From Pseudomonas paralcaligenes (GTDB taxonomy: Bacteria; Pseudomonadota; Gammaproteobacteria; Pseudomonadales; Pseudomonadaceae): DNA of 64,000 nt. The translations under genes and the position numbers were made by a program. The stretch is taken from NCBI RefSeq assembly GCF_019655855.1, contig NZ_BPFX01000014.1, positions 62,001 through 126,000 of the forward strand, written 5' to 3'. Shown here one piece after another: positions 36,197-44,728 of the stretch (the first letter of the stretch is position 1; each line of letters opens with the position of its first letter). The notes below the pieces were generated by a model, which saw only the letters and a list, made by a program, of their open reading frames with translations, was not told the DNA's origin and made no database searches.

Positions 36197-37126
36197 TCAA
36201 GCCGCTACGGCGTTCTCGAAGAAGAAGCCGAGGTCCGGCGCGCAGATCACTTCCCGGACGGACTCGCCGACGCGGACGCGCTGGCCACCACGCATGCCGA
36301 TGTCCTTGTCCTCGATCGAGCCGGAGATTCTGCTACCCCACTGAGCGGTGAAGCCGAAGGTGGTGCCGCCGCTGGCATCGGCCAGGCGGTCGCGGTACAG
36401 GAAGGACGCATGCGGCCCCCAGGCGCGGACCAGGTTCGGGTTCTGGCCCGGGCGGGCGATGTTCAGGCGGGCCTCGCCGACGTAGATCGCCTCCAGCTCC
36501 AGCAGGTCCTGCAGGAAGCCCATCGGCACCATGCCTTCGTCGCCGGCCGTGCCGTTGTACGCCTTCACGACCTTCGGATGGCGGCGCAGGTTGGTGGCAG
36601 TGCGGCGACCGAGAACACTGATGTTCGGACGCATGACCATCGAATCCAGGGCGTCGGTGATAGCAACGACCGGATCGCTGTCGGGATGGCTCCACTGGCT
36701 GGTACCGGACAAGGTGGTCTTGTTGCCAGCTGCATAGCTGCTGTTGTTGAAGACGGCCGACGACACCCGGGCTTCACGATCGAGCAGGATCAGATCGAGG
36801 GTCCGCTCGGCCGCATGACCGATAGGGTCATAGTTGGCCGGGGCGTTGTCGATGTCCGCCTGCGGCACCGGCGCATCCAGGCCGTGGTCATGGGTGCTCG
36901 AGGTCTGCTCGGTCGCGCTGAACTCCACCTGGTTCACTCGGCCCTTACGGCCGACCAGGGTTTCCGGCACGGTGAAGCCTTCGGCCAGGTTGTACAGCCA
37001 CCACTTGAACTCCTGTTTGCCGACCGGCACGCGCGGCAGCACATCGTCAGCGATCAGGCGGCCGTTGCGGTAGGCGATGGCGATCGCCGTCAGGTGCGGA
37101 TCAATGGGAAACGGGGCGTTGCTCAT
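36197..37126 (-). CDS. Major capsid protein
   Basis: A 309-aa HK97-fold-type capsid protein. MSNAPFPIDPHLTAIAIAYR at the N-terminus, the P-domain-like helix with DALDSMVMRPNISVLGRRTA, and RISGSIEDKDIGMRGGQRVR near the end match capsid proteins of B3-type phages. No N-terminal delta domain is seen, consistent with the separate scaffold/protease gene upstream. A decoration-like gene lies 15 bp upstream. Confidence 0.85.
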   Translation of the reverse strand: MSNAPFPIDPHLTAIAIAYRNGRLIADDVLPRVPVGKQEFKWWLYNLAEGFTVPETLVGRKGRVNQVEFSATEQTSSTHDHGLDAPVPQADIDNAPANYDPIGHAAERTLDLILLDREARVSSAVFNNSSYAAGNKTTLSGTSQWSHPDSDPVVAITDALDSMVMRPNISVLGRRTATNLRRHPKVVKAYNGTAGDEGMVPMGFLQDLLELEAIYVGEARLNIARPGQNPNLVRAWGPHASFLYRDRLADASGGTTFGFTAQWGSRISGSIEDKDIGMRGGQRVRVGESVREVICAPDLGFFFENAVAA

Positions 37127-37141
37127 GAGGTCGTGCTCCTA

Positions 37142-37516
37142 TCAGGCCGTCAGGACGGCCGGCGCAATGAAGGTGGAACCGATATCGCCGACCACGCCAG
37201 CGACTTCGGCGTAACCGATGATGTAGGTGGTGCCCGCCACCGGCAGAGTGACCGCGACGGCGCGGCCCTGGCTGTCGGCAGTCAGCGGCGCACCGCGGGT
37301 GACGGTGCCGCCGTACTCGACCGGAGCCAGGCCGGCGCGGATCAAATCAACGGGCTGTCCGTTGGCGGCGGGAATGTCGGTGCTGACACCGATCAGCAGG
37401 GCAGTGGCGGCGGCGGCCTGGACGGCCAGGCCGTCCGACGCGCCATGCACCGCGAGGCGGCGAGCGGCGATCGCGCCGCCGGCGAGCTTGGTGGTAGTGA
37501 GGCCGGGAATGTTCAC
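37142..37516 (-). CDS. Capsid decoration-like protein
   Basis: A 124-aa Ala/Gly/Val-rich beta protein (MNIPGLTTTKLAGGAIAARR) between the protease/scaffold and the major capsid genes. The sequence (AVQAAAATALLIGVSTDIPA; TYIIGYAEVAGVVGDIGSTF) resembles DUF2190-type decoration proteins that stabilise capsids. Inferred mainly from location and composition. Confidence 0.65.
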   Translation of the reverse strand: MNIPGLTTTKLAGGAIAARRLAVHGASDGLAVQAAAATALLIGVSTDIPAANGQPVDLIRAGLAPVEYGGTVTRGAPLTADSQGRAVAVTLPVAGTTYIIGYAEVAGVVGDIGSTFIAPAVLTA

Positions 37517-37519
37517 GGG

Positions 37520-37981
37520 TCATGCTCCCTTGGTGACATGCCGCACCGCGGCACGGGTGGAAACGGTGTTGCCGAGTTTCGCTTGCTCGGCCTGGTAGGC
37601 CCGGGCAGCGTCGGCAACGGCCTGAGCATCGTCGACGTCCAGGTCACGGCCGCGGCCGGCGCTCTTCTCGGCGAAGTCGACCTGCGCGGGCAGAGCGCTG
37701 AGCAGCTCGCGCAGCACGTCCTCGCCCGGCTTGCTCACCTGCTGGTCGCCCTCGGCGAACTCCAGCGGCGCGGCCGGCAGGTTGAGCATCAGCTCCACCA
37801 CCGGCTGTTTCTGGCGCGGCAGCAGCTTGCCGGCAGCGACCAGGCCCTCGGCGAACTCGGCTACCTCGCGGCGTTTCTCGTCAGCCGCCTGCGCAGCGTG
37901 CTGCGCCTCGCTGGCGGCCACCTTCTGCTCGCGCTCGGCGAGCTGGCGTTCGCGCTCGTCGAGCGCAGCCTTGTCGGTCAT
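37520..37981 (-). CDS. Nested scaffold protein (internal start, Mu gpZ-like)
   Basis: ATG at 37979-37981, in frame within the protease gene, preceded at about 10 bases by CAGGA. The product would be 153 aa, MTDKAALDERERQLAEREQK onward, containing only the coiled-coil scaffold part. In Mu the scaffold gpZ is made from an internal start of gene I. The ribosome site is modest, so this is inference from family organisation. Confidence 0.5.
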   Translation of the reverse strand: MTDKAALDERERQLAEREQKVAASEAQHAAQAADEKRREVAEFAEGLVAAGKLLPRQKQPVVELMLNLPAAPLEFAEGDQQVSKPGEDVLRELLSALPAQVDFAEKSAGRGRDLDVDDAQAVADAARAYQAEQAKLGNTVSTRAAVRHVTKGA

Positions 37982-38767
37982 GTTGGGTTCCTGCTGTTGG
38001 GAGTCGGAGGGGGTTGCAGCGGCATCCGCCGCCGCTGCAGCCGTGCCGCCATCATTCTCGATGGCAGCCTGATCGGGCTCGGCCGGCGAGGCGGCGGATG
38101 CCTCGACGGGTTCAGCGCCCTGCTCATGGGTGGGTTGTTCGGAGAAGGAGATCATCGGCCGGCCCCGATCGGCCTCGCGCCGGGCGCTCTCATCGATTGA
38201 GAGGATCTGCCACATCGGAATCAGCTGCTCGGCACGCTCGGCGCCCTCGCGCTCGATGAAGAAGTCGCGCACGCGGCGCAGGATGTCGAGCACGCCGGTG
38301 ACGGCATACGGCGGTTCGGCGAACTCGACCACCGCGGAGCCGTCGCTCTCGGCGAAGCTGACCGCGGCATCGGGGATGCCCTTGATGGCCGGCGGCATGG
38401 CGCCCAGGAAGCCGATGTGGCGCAGGTAGTGCTTGCCCGGGGTCGGGTTGCCGGGAGAGTCCGGCAGGTACACCGAGGCCGACCGCTTCTTGTACATCTT
38501 GCGGTTGGCCGCCTCGGCGAACTCCGGCACCACCTGGTGCGGTTCGGCGAACAGCATGCCGTCGCGCACTTCCAGGCCCTTGGCCCAGCCGTAGGCCGGT
38601 GCATTGAGCTTGGGGTGACCGATGACGAGCGGGGCCTCATGCAGGGTCGGATCGTAGGTCTCGACGATCTCTCGCAGGATGGCCTCGGTGAACTCCACCG
38701 GGCGGCCGTCGAGGGCGACGTGCTGGCCGGCGGGAAGGATGGGCAGAGTGGCGGTCGGTGTGTTCAT
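37520..38767 (-). CDS. Head maturation protease fused to scaffold (Mu gpI-like)
   Basis: A 415-aa protein. The first 200 residues form the protease domain (APLVIGHPKLNAPAYGWAKG, then KKRSASVYLPDSPGNPTPGK), as in Mu gpI. The rest is an Ala/Glu/Gln-rich coiled coil (DERERQLAEREQKVAASEAQ) typical of scaffolds. Start ATG 38765-38767, 32 bp after the late motif at 38799-38820. An internal in-frame start (see 37520-37981) would make free scaffold, as with Mu gpI/gpZ. Confidence 0.85.
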   Translation of the reverse strand: MNTPTATLPILPAGQHVALDGRPVEFTEAILREIVETYDPTLHEAPLVIGHPKLNAPAYGWAKGLEVRDGMLFAEPHQVVPEFAEAANRKMYKKRSASVYLPDSPGNPTPGKHYLRHIGFLGAMPPAIKGIPDAAVSFAESDGSAVVEFAEPPYAVTGVLDILRRVRDFFIEREGAERAEQLIPMWQILSIDESARREADRGRPMISFSEQPTHEQGAEPVEASAASPAEPDQAAIENDGGTAAAAADAAATPSDSQQQEPNMTDKAALDERERQLAEREQKVAASEAQHAAQAADEKRREVAEFAEGLVAAGKLLPRQKQPVVELMLNLPAAPLEFAEGDQQVSKPGEDVLRELLSALPAQVDFAEKSAGRGRDLDVDDAQAVADAARAYQAEQAKLGNTVSTRAAVRHVTKGA

Positions 38768-38798
38768 GCCGCCAGAGTGCGGCGGCTTCGCGCGGGAA

Positions 38799-38820
38799 TC
38801 TTTTTGGCTAGCGAAAAATC
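38799..38820 (-). promoter_or_regulatory. Late-promoter-like motif before protease/scaffold gene (copy 2)
   Basis: TCTTTTTGGC followed by TAGCGAAAAATC, identical in all 22 positions to the copy at 31353-31374. It lies 32 bp upstream of the protease start, corresponding in place to the Mu PI late promoter. On the minus strand both copies are followed by CCCGCGCG-type sequence. Confidence 0.65.
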
Positions 38821-38847
38821 GCTACAGGGGCGGGATGAACTGCCTTT

Positions 38848-38990
38848 TTACGAAACCACGTCTACCGCTTCGCTGGCAATGACCTGATTCGGGTTTATAA
38901 ACGCCCAACGCGGCGCTGCAAGCGCTGGACGGTCACAAACGAATACATCGGCCGCACCCAGCAGGCCAAACGGCCCGTTTGGGCCCTTTT
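38848..38990 (-). other. Open frame without a standard start between gpG-like and protease genes
   Basis: The 223-bp gap 38768-38990 holds the late motif and, on the minus strand, a 48-codon open frame ending TAA at 38848-38850. It reads LKKGPNGPFGLLGAADVFVC and later WAFINPNQVIASEAVDVVS. Its only entry would be a CTG that overlaps the gpG-like stop (CTGA), mimicking the ATGA couplings nearby. A hairpin (AAACG/CGTTT with GGCC/GGCC arms) lies inside. I do not call it a gene. Confidence 0.3.
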
Positions 38991-39560
38991 TCAGCGTCGC
39001 GCTGAAAATGCGCCTTCGAGGAAGGCCTGCACCCGATCCAGCAGACGAGGTTCGTCCTGCTCGCCCACACCGAGCCAGGGGCGCGCCGGCATGCTGATCG
39101 TGTACGGGCCGATCTTCACGTCCTGGGCGAAGTTGCTCCGATCCCGCCGCACGAACTCCCGGCCAACATCGCCGGACTTCGACTGCCGGAAGTACACCGT
39201 CGACTGCCTGGCCGGCATCTGGATCTGGCCGCCGAACTGATGGATGGCACCGTAGGGCCTGTCGGTACCGAACAACAGGTCGTCACCAACGACCTGGTAA
39301 CGCAGCGTGTTGCGCAGGGTGCCGCTCAGGGTCAGCACCTTGTCCCGGTTCCGCGGCTTGCGCCGCAGGTAGCGCGGCGACAATGCCTGCCACGGCTGCC
39401 CATCCGGCGACACCTGGGCGCGGAAGCGCGCCTGGTGGATGATCAGCAGCAGCTCGCCCAGGTCTCGCTGCAGCGGCGTCGGATCGGCCAGCGCCGCCGC
39501 GCCGGCCGCCAGCGCCTCCAGAGCCTCGCGCCCGACGAACTCCAGCGTTACACCTGTCAT
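38991..39560 (-). CDS. Phage virion morphogenesis protein (Mu gpG-like)
   Basis: A 189-aa protein. QRDLGELLLIIHQARFRAQV followed by SPDGQPWQALSPRYLRRKPR is the signature of the gpG/phage virion morphogenesis family, which acts in tail completion or head-tail joining. RPYGAIHQFGGQIQMPAR and PARPWLGVGEQDE are conserved C-terminal segments. A 116-bp non-coding gap (39561-39676) separates it from the gp30-like gene. Confidence 0.88.
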   Translation of the reverse strand: MTGVTLEFVGREALEALAAGAAALADPTPLQRDLGELLLIIHQARFRAQVSPDGQPWQALSPRYLRRKPRNRDKVLTLSGTLRNTLRYQVVGDDLLFGTDRPYGAIHQFGGQIQMPARQSTVYFRQSKSGDVGREFVRRDRSNFAQDVKIGPYTISMPARPWLGVGEQDEPRLLDRVQAFLEGAFSARR

Positions 39561-39676
39561 CGATTGCCCCTATACTGAATGCACGTTGTGAGTGCCGTGG
39601 CGGCCGGGAAACCGCCTGTTCCGGCTCGGGGGCCGCGAGGCGCCTGTACGGTGGATGTGGCGACCACCCTCGGCAT

Positions 39677-40948
39677 TCACAGCGCACCCTCCAGCAGTAC
39701 CAGCTTCCCTGAATCCATGTCCTTCTGAACGTCCACCAGGTCGATCAGCGACGCCGTGCGCACGTTGTTGACCAGCAGGGTCTCGCGGGCCGGCCCCTTG
39801 GTCGGGAAGCCCACCCGTACCACCACCTTGCCGGCCTCCCGCCGCGCGGCCGCGAACACATAAATTAATGTGCTCGCCGGCGCATCGAGCAGCACCGCCT
39901 GCGGCTGGGCGAGGATCTGTGGCAGCGTGGCAAGCTCGGCCAGCGTCAGCGCCTTCGGCTTGCCCGCGGCGGTGGCGGCCGCCGCCTTGGCATCCCGCAG
40001 GGCATGCAGCAGGTCGCCATCGCCCATGCTGATGGCGGCGGTTTGCGGTGCCAGGCCGTGCTGGTCGAGCCCGCGCACAGTCGCCGGCGACAAGCTGCCG
40101 ACGGTCACCTGCCGGCCGCGCCGGACAGGATCGGCGGCGATCTCATCCAGCCAGCTCGTCCAGCTGGTGCGCAGCGCCTGGCTCACCGCACCATTGGCCA
40201 GCAGCTGCTCATTCATCTCCGCGGCCGGCCGGGCCGGCAGGCGCACCGTCTTGTCCAGGGCGCCCTGGACGAGGTGCTCGAACACCGACCGGCCTGGCGT
40301 GTAGTTCCAGCCCGGGTCAATGCCCTCGGGCACCTGGACCACGTCGCCCTTGTAGACGATCTGCCGCATGCGGCCCTCCGGCGCATCGTCCGGGCCGCTC
40401 TTGCCCAGGTAGCGCTGCAGCTCGTCCAGGCTGTACGCAGTGACGAAGCAACAGCAGCCCCAGCCGTTCGGCGGGAAGTGCGTCTGCCACCAGGGGTTGT
40501 CGGCGTGGATCGCCAGGCCATCCCACAGCAGGTGCAGCTCGCGCGGGTGCTGTACGGCGTCGCTGTGGTTGTAGACCCAGAAGGGGCGCGAGGCCTTCAC
40601 CTGCTGCAGCTGGGCGAAGCGCCCAGCGGCGTAGCTGCTGCGCAGGTTCTCCTCGTAGATCACACGTGCGCGCCACTGGCGGCCACCGGCCGGCTCCCAG
40701 CCGTAGTTGTCCAGCACCGCGTCGTAGTCCTGGCGGAACTCGGCCAAGGTCATGCCCTCGGCGATCGCACGGGTGACGATGGCATGCAGGTCCGCCACCA
40801 GGTCGGTGCGGTTGGCGCCGGCCGACACGAACGCACGGTCATGCGCGGCGCCGCGGACCTGCCAGTAGTCGGCTCTGGGCAGCTTGGCGCGCATGAAGGC
40901 GATCTGCTCGGCGAACGGCAGTGAGCCGTAGGTGGCGGCCATGGCCAT
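39677..40948 (-). CDS. Head morphogenesis protein (Mu gp30/F-like) with C-terminal BECR-type domain
   Basis: A 423-aa minor head protein. Residues 1-190 carry the F-like fold (MAATYGSLPFAEQIAFMRAK; RVIYEENLRSSYAAGRFAQL; HPPNGWGC-type Cys-rich CCCF segment). The last 100 residues (PQAVLLDAPASTLIYVFAAA; KVVVRVGFPTKGPARETLLV) resemble PBECR domains, a phage-borne relative of the Barnase-EndoU-ColicinE5/D-RelE fold. Such tails on head proteins are thought to be ejected with DNA. Start overlaps the portal stop by 1 bp. Confidence 0.85.
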   Translation of the reverse strand: MAMAATYGSLPFAEQIAFMRAKLPRADYWQVRGAAHDRAFVSAGANRTDLVADLHAIVTRAIAEGMTLAEFRQDYDAVLDNYGWEPAGGRQWRARVIYEENLRSSYAAGRFAQLQQVKASRPFWVYNHSDAVQHPRELHLLWDGLAIHADNPWWQTHFPPNGWGCCCFVTAYSLDELQRYLGKSGPDDAPEGRMRQIVYKGDVVQVPEGIDPGWNYTPGRSVFEHLVQGALDKTVRLPARPAAEMNEQLLANGAVSQALRTSWTSWLDEIAADPVRRGRQVTVGSLSPATVRGLDQHGLAPQTAAISMGDGDLLHALRDAKAAAATAAGKPKALTLAELATLPQILAQPQAVLLDAPASTLIYVFAAARREAGKVVVRVGFPTKGPARETLLVNNVRTASLIDLVDVQKDMDSGKLVLLEGAL

Positions 40949-42414
40949 CAGGCGTTACCCCGGGCGGCCAGTTCGTCCTGGACGTCGTTACGGCCGGCCA
41001 GCTCGGCGCTGGCCAGGGCGGTGGTCATCGCCTCGGTGTACTGATCCAGCGACAGCTGCGGCGCCAGCTCGACCAGGCGCTCGCGCAGATCCTCCAGGCT
41101 GTTGGCTTCGTCCAGCAGCTGGCGCAGCTGCTGCTGCCAGTCGCGTACCGCGGGCGTCATATCGGCGGCCAGGCGCGGCGCCATGGCGGCGGCCGGGTCG
41201 CGCGGCGCGGTGCCCTCGGCGAACTCGGCCGGCGGCGTGATGGGCTGCGCCGGCGCGGCCGCCTCCTCCAGCTCGACGTCGTAGGTCCGCTGGATGTAGC
41301 CACGGGTCGGCTTGAAGCCCGACATGTCGAAGACCGTTTTGTCCCGTTCGGCCCTGGACTTCATGTCCTCGGGCTCCTCGACCTGGCGGAACACACGGGG
41401 CAGTTCAGCGTCGGGGAAGTTCCAACGGGTGAGCCACGTAGCCGGCCCCAGGTTGAAGGTTTCGCACACCAGGTCCGCGTCGGCCTTGACCAGGTCCTGG
41501 CGCACCTCGCCCTGCAGGTCATCACCGCCCAGGCGCCCCGGGGTGCCTTGGGTGCTGGCGGTCTGGCCCACGGTAACCTTGGCGATCGCCGCGTCCATTG
41601 TGTCGTGCAGAGCCTTGTAGTCGGCTGTGCCGGAGCGCCCGGCTTCGAGCAGGCTGACCAGCATGCCCTTGGGCATGATGATGCCGGAGTCCGTCTGGAT
41701 CGCATGCACTGCCGCCAGCAGCTTGGCCTTGTCTTCCGGGGTAGCGGTGTTCGGGTCGAACTCGCCCACCGCCGTCGGCATGCCGAACTTCTCCAGGAAG
41801 GTGAGCCAGAACTTGATGCCGTTGCGCTTGAAAAACACCGGCCAGTAGAGCCAGTGGGCCAGACCGAGGCCGTAGGGCTCGTCGTCGTTGTCGGCCCCGG
41901 TGCTGAAGTTCCAGAAGTACGGCGCCGGGCACGGCTCACCCTCGAACATACTGCCCGGCGTGAGCAGGCGGAGCATGCCGTCCTGGTCGAACCGGAAGCG
42001 CCGGCGGTTGCGCACCTTGATCGCCTGCAGGGTGATGTAGCGGTCGTCGCGGCCGTAGATCGCCTCGGCCACGGCATAGCCGTAATACACGCCGAACAGC
42101 ATCAGCTGAGTGACGCGGTCCCAGCCGATTCGGCGCAGCTGCTGCTCCAGATGCGCGGCCGCGGCCTTGTCGATCCGCCGCTCGCCGCCGGGCTCCACCA
42201 CCCACTCCTTGGCGATGACCGCCCGCTGCCGATCGCCCCAGCAGCTCTTCACCTGCCAGTCGCTGAGCACCTGCTCGTAGATCTTCAGGTCCAGGTGGCC
42301 ACGGCTGCGCAGGATCGAGTCGCTGGGCTGTTGCAGCCCGCGCAGAAAGCCCTTGGTGATATCGCGGCCGTCGCCGGTGGTGGCGATCTCGCGGTTGAGT
42401 TGGGGCAGTTGCAT
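40948..42414 (-). CDS. Portal protein (Mu gp29-like, DUF935)
   Basis: A 488-aa protein. ITKGFLRGLQQPSDSILRSR near the N-terminus, KIYEQVLSDWQVKSCWGDRQ, then FGVYYGYAVAEAIYGRDDRY and YWPVFFKRNGIKFWLTFLEK are hallmark DUF935 segments. It forms the vertex ring through which DNA is packaged. The gene overlaps the terminase stop by one base, keeping the packaging genes translationally linked. Confidence 0.93.
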   Translation of the reverse strand: MQLPQLNREIATTGDGRDITKGFLRGLQQPSDSILRSRGHLDLKIYEQVLSDWQVKSCWGDRQRAVIAKEWVVEPGGERRIDKAAAAHLEQQLRRIGWDRVTQLMLFGVYYGYAVAEAIYGRDDRYITLQAIKVRNRRRFRFDQDGMLRLLTPGSMFEGEPCPAPYFWNFSTGADNDDEPYGLGLAHWLYWPVFFKRNGIKFWLTFLEKFGMPTAVGEFDPNTATPEDKAKLLAAVHAIQTDSGIIMPKGMLVSLLEAGRSGTADYKALHDTMDAAIAKVTVGQTASTQGTPGRLGGDDLQGEVRQDLVKADADLVCETFNLGPATWLTRWNFPDAELPRVFRQVEEPEDMKSRAERDKTVFDMSGFKPTRGYIQRTYDVELEEAAAPAQPITPPAEFAEGTAPRDPAAAMAPRLAADMTPAVRDWQQQLRQLLDEANSLEDLRERLVELAPQLSLDQYTEAMTTALASAELAGRNDVQDELAARGNA

Positions 42415-43874
42415 CAGAAGCCTCCGAAGTCGTTGCCGCCGGAAACGCTGCCCCAGCCGCGCGGCAGGATGATCCCGCCCGGACTGGTGACGAAGCCGGT
42501 GGAGTGCTGGCGCGGGCCGGCAGACTGGTAGTCGATGGGGATGTTCACCAGCTGGGACGCGGCATGCATGGCCAGGCCGATCGCCCAGAACTCGTCCGCG
42601 TGGCCATCGGGAGTGCGCTCTGCGGTGAAACGGATGTTGCCGGCGGCTGTGGTCTGCTTTGTGACCAAGCGCAGCGCGGCGCGGGTCTGCTTGTCGAAGG
42701 GGATGCGGATCTTTCGATCCTCCATCGCCCCGCGGATCGGGTAGGCCAGCGCCTCCTTCACGTGCGGGGTGAAGGTCACCGCCTCGACGCGGTGCTCGCC
42801 GAACTCGTCCTGGGCGTCATCGGCCCAGCCGATGCCCAGGCCGGTGGCGTCAATGCAGATTCGCTCGCAACGGCGGAACCACGGCCACAGGATCGCTTCC
42901 TGGGCCGACTTGCGCATGTTCTGCAGGCGTTCGACGTGGCGGGTGTACAGCACGTCGCCGAGCAACTCGACAACCCACAGCACGGTCAGGTCCTTCTTGC
43001 GGCCGATATCGACGCCGCAGAACAGCCGGCCGCCCTCGATCTGCTGCCAGTTGGAGTCGCCCGGGTATTCGGCCGAGGCGATCAGGTCGTATTCCAGGAA
43101 TGCGACATCATCGTCAGCCGGGTTGCACATGTACTCCTGCTGGAACGACTCCTCGTCGGCGCAGCCAGCGCGCACCAGGTCGAAGTACTGCGCCTCGTCC
43201 ATGGCCTGGCGCTCGTCGTCGGCCGGCAGCATCTGCTGCAGCTTGAACAGGAAGCCGTCCTCGAGCGCGTCCTGCAGGGTGACCGTGTGCAGGCTGATGT
43301 TCTTGGGGTTGCCCCCCTCGACGATCTCGCGCACCAGCTGGTTGAAGAAGTTGTGGCTGCCGCGATGGGTGCTGATCACCTCCAGGGCGCCGCCCCAGGT
43401 AATGCCCGGGTAAGCGATCGCCCACAGCTTGCGCGGGTCCGGGTGCAGGGCGAACTCATCCAGGATGCGGCCGCCACGCTTGCCCGCCTGGGCATCTGGA
43501 TTGCTGGACATGCTGTGGATGCGGCGCTTGTTGGCGAACTCCAGCACGTAGGCGGAAATGCGATTGTCGGGGTCGATCACGACCTCGCCCAGGTCCTTGG
43601 CGGCCTGGTTCATCACGCCCGCCCACATCTTGCAGTCTTCCAGGAACAAGCGCGCCTGCAGGTCGTCGCGACTGCTCACCCACTGGTCCACGCGAGCCCC
43701 AGCGGCAGCGGTGCGCTCGTCGGCCGCGTAGGCGGTCGACCAGGACAGGCCAATCTGCCGGCCCTTCTCCATCAGCTTCAGGCGGCTCTCGTCAGTGATC
43801 CAGCGGTTCTGGTACCGCAGAAAGATCGCATCCGGGTCGGCCGGGATGATCTTGGCGTTGCCCTTGCGTTTCAT
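42414..43874 (-). CDS. Terminase large subunit (Mu gp28-like)
   Basis: A 486-aa packaging motor. ATPase part: adenine/Walker A region MEKGRQIGLSWSTAYAADER, Walker B-like RGGRILDEFALHPD. Nuclease part: FCGVDIGRKKDLTVLWVVEL, ERICIDATGLGIGWADDAQD and GHADEFWAIGLAMHAA give the acidic metal ligands. It packages from the integrated ends by the headful route expected of Mu-type phages. Starts on the ATGA-type overlap with the small terminase gene. Confidence 0.93.
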   Translation of the reverse strand: MKRKGNAKIIPADPDAIFLRYQNRWITDESRLKLMEKGRQIGLSWSTAYAADERTAAAGARVDQWVSSRDDLQARLFLEDCKMWAGVMNQAAKDLGEVVIDPDNRISAYVLEFANKRRIHSMSSNPDAQAGKRGGRILDEFALHPDPRKLWAIAYPGITWGGALEVISTHRGSHNFFNQLVREIVEGGNPKNISLHTVTLQDALEDGFLFKLQQMLPADDERQAMDEAQYFDLVRAGCADEESFQQEYMCNPADDDVAFLEYDLIASAEYPGDSNWQQIEGGRLFCGVDIGRKKDLTVLWVVELLGDVLYTRHVERLQNMRKSAQEAILWPWFRRCERICIDATGLGIGWADDAQDEFGEHRVEAVTFTPHVKEALAYPIRGAMEDRKIRIPFDKQTRAALRLVTKQTTAAGNIRFTAERTPDGHADEFWAIGLAMHAASQLVNIPIDYQSAGPRQHSTGFVTSPGGIILPRGWGSVSGGNDFGGF

Positions 43875-44422
43875 CAGCTGATCCCCAGCGCCGCCCGGAT
43901 CGCCTGCTTGGTCTCTTCGGTGACGCCGCCTTTCACTGGCATCGCCGCCAGCGCGGCTTTCTGCTCCTCGAGCAGCCGCTCGCGGGCCTCCTTCGCCACC
44001 GCCTGGCGCTCCTTGAAGGACAGGCTGCGGGTTTCCTGGGCGTACTTCGCCGCCCGCGCCAGATCGAGCACGTCGCCGATGTCGGTTTCCTCATTGCCCA
44101 GGGCATCCTGGGCGGCGCGGGTGGCCAGGGTTGTGATCGACTGCGCCAGGAAGGCACCCGTCTTGTCGTCGAAGCTCTCGCCCAGCTCGGCCACCAGGGC
44201 CTGGCTGGCCACCTGGATCTCGCGTTGGCTGCGCATGATCTCCGTGACGCCCTTGCGGTACCGACCGAGCGCCTGCCGGCTGGGCAGTTCATCGTCATGT
44301 GGGAACTCGGTCTCCAGCAGCTCCCTCATCTCATCGAGCGTGAGGCGGTTCTCACGCATCAGGCGATCGATGAAGCTGCGGACCTCCGGGCGGGCCTTCT
44401 CGATGCTGGACTTGCGGCCCAT
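43874..44422 (-). CDS. Terminase small subunit (Mu gp27-like, DUF3486)
   Basis: A 182-aa helical protein, MGRKSSIEKARPEVRSFIDR with LTLDEMRELLETEFP, the DUF3486 opening. An N-terminal HTH is likely (LPSRQALGRYRKGVTEIMRS). ATG 44420-44422, 2 bp after the upstream stop. A TTG start would overlap but is less likely. Overlaps the large subunit by one base. Confidence 0.88.
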   Translation of the reverse strand: MGRKSSIEKARPEVRSFIDRLMRENRLTLDEMRELLETEFPHDDELPSRQALGRYRKGVTEIMRSQREIQVASQALVAELGESFDDKTGAFLAQSITTLATRAAQDALGNEETDIGDVLDLARAAKYAQETRSLSFKERQAVAKEARERLLEEQKAALAAMPVKGGVTEETKQAIRAALGIS

Positions 44423-44424
44423 GG

Positions 44425-44721
44425 TCAAGGCCTCGGCTTGCTGACGCCGGGCACCGACGCTCGGCCGGCGGCAACTTCGCCGCCGCGCTCGGTGAGCGTG
44501 ACGACCAGGACCGAACCGATGTCGTCCACACTGACCAGGCCCTGCTCGGCCAGCCAGGTCAGTTCGCCCTTCACCTGGTCGCGGCTCGGGTGGTGACCGA
44601 ATTCGCCGAGCAGGCCGTGGATCACCGAGCTATTGGAGCGGAACTGCGGCAGCTCGGAGAGGATGCGCAGCATCACCAGGCGCTGGTCCGCGCGCAGGTA
44701 GTCAGCGTAAGGAATGTTCAT
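44425..44721 (-). CDS. Mu gp26-like protein (VpaChn25_0724 type)
   Basis: A 98-aa protein, MNIPYADYLRADQRLVMLRI, with a winged-helix-like middle (NSSVIHGLLGEFGHHPSRDQ, LTWLAEQGLVSVDD). The family is found between gp25 and the small terminase in Mu-like phages. It may be a packaging accessory or DNA-binding protein. 7 bp separate it from the gp25-like gene. Confidence 0.75.
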   Translation of the reverse strand: MNIPYADYLRADQRLVMLRILSELPQFRSNSSVIHGLLGEFGHHPSRDQVKGELTWLAEQGLVSVDDIGSVLVVTLTERGGEVAAGRASVPGVSKPRP

Positions 44722-44728
44722 CGCAGCC

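Noticed and set aside
35819..38200. 793-codon rightward frame over capsid genes
   Set aside because: Shadow; the leftward strand encodes recognised capsid, decoration and protease proteins.
42504..44444. 646-codon rightward frame opposite terminase
   Set aside because: Shadow of the terminase genes.
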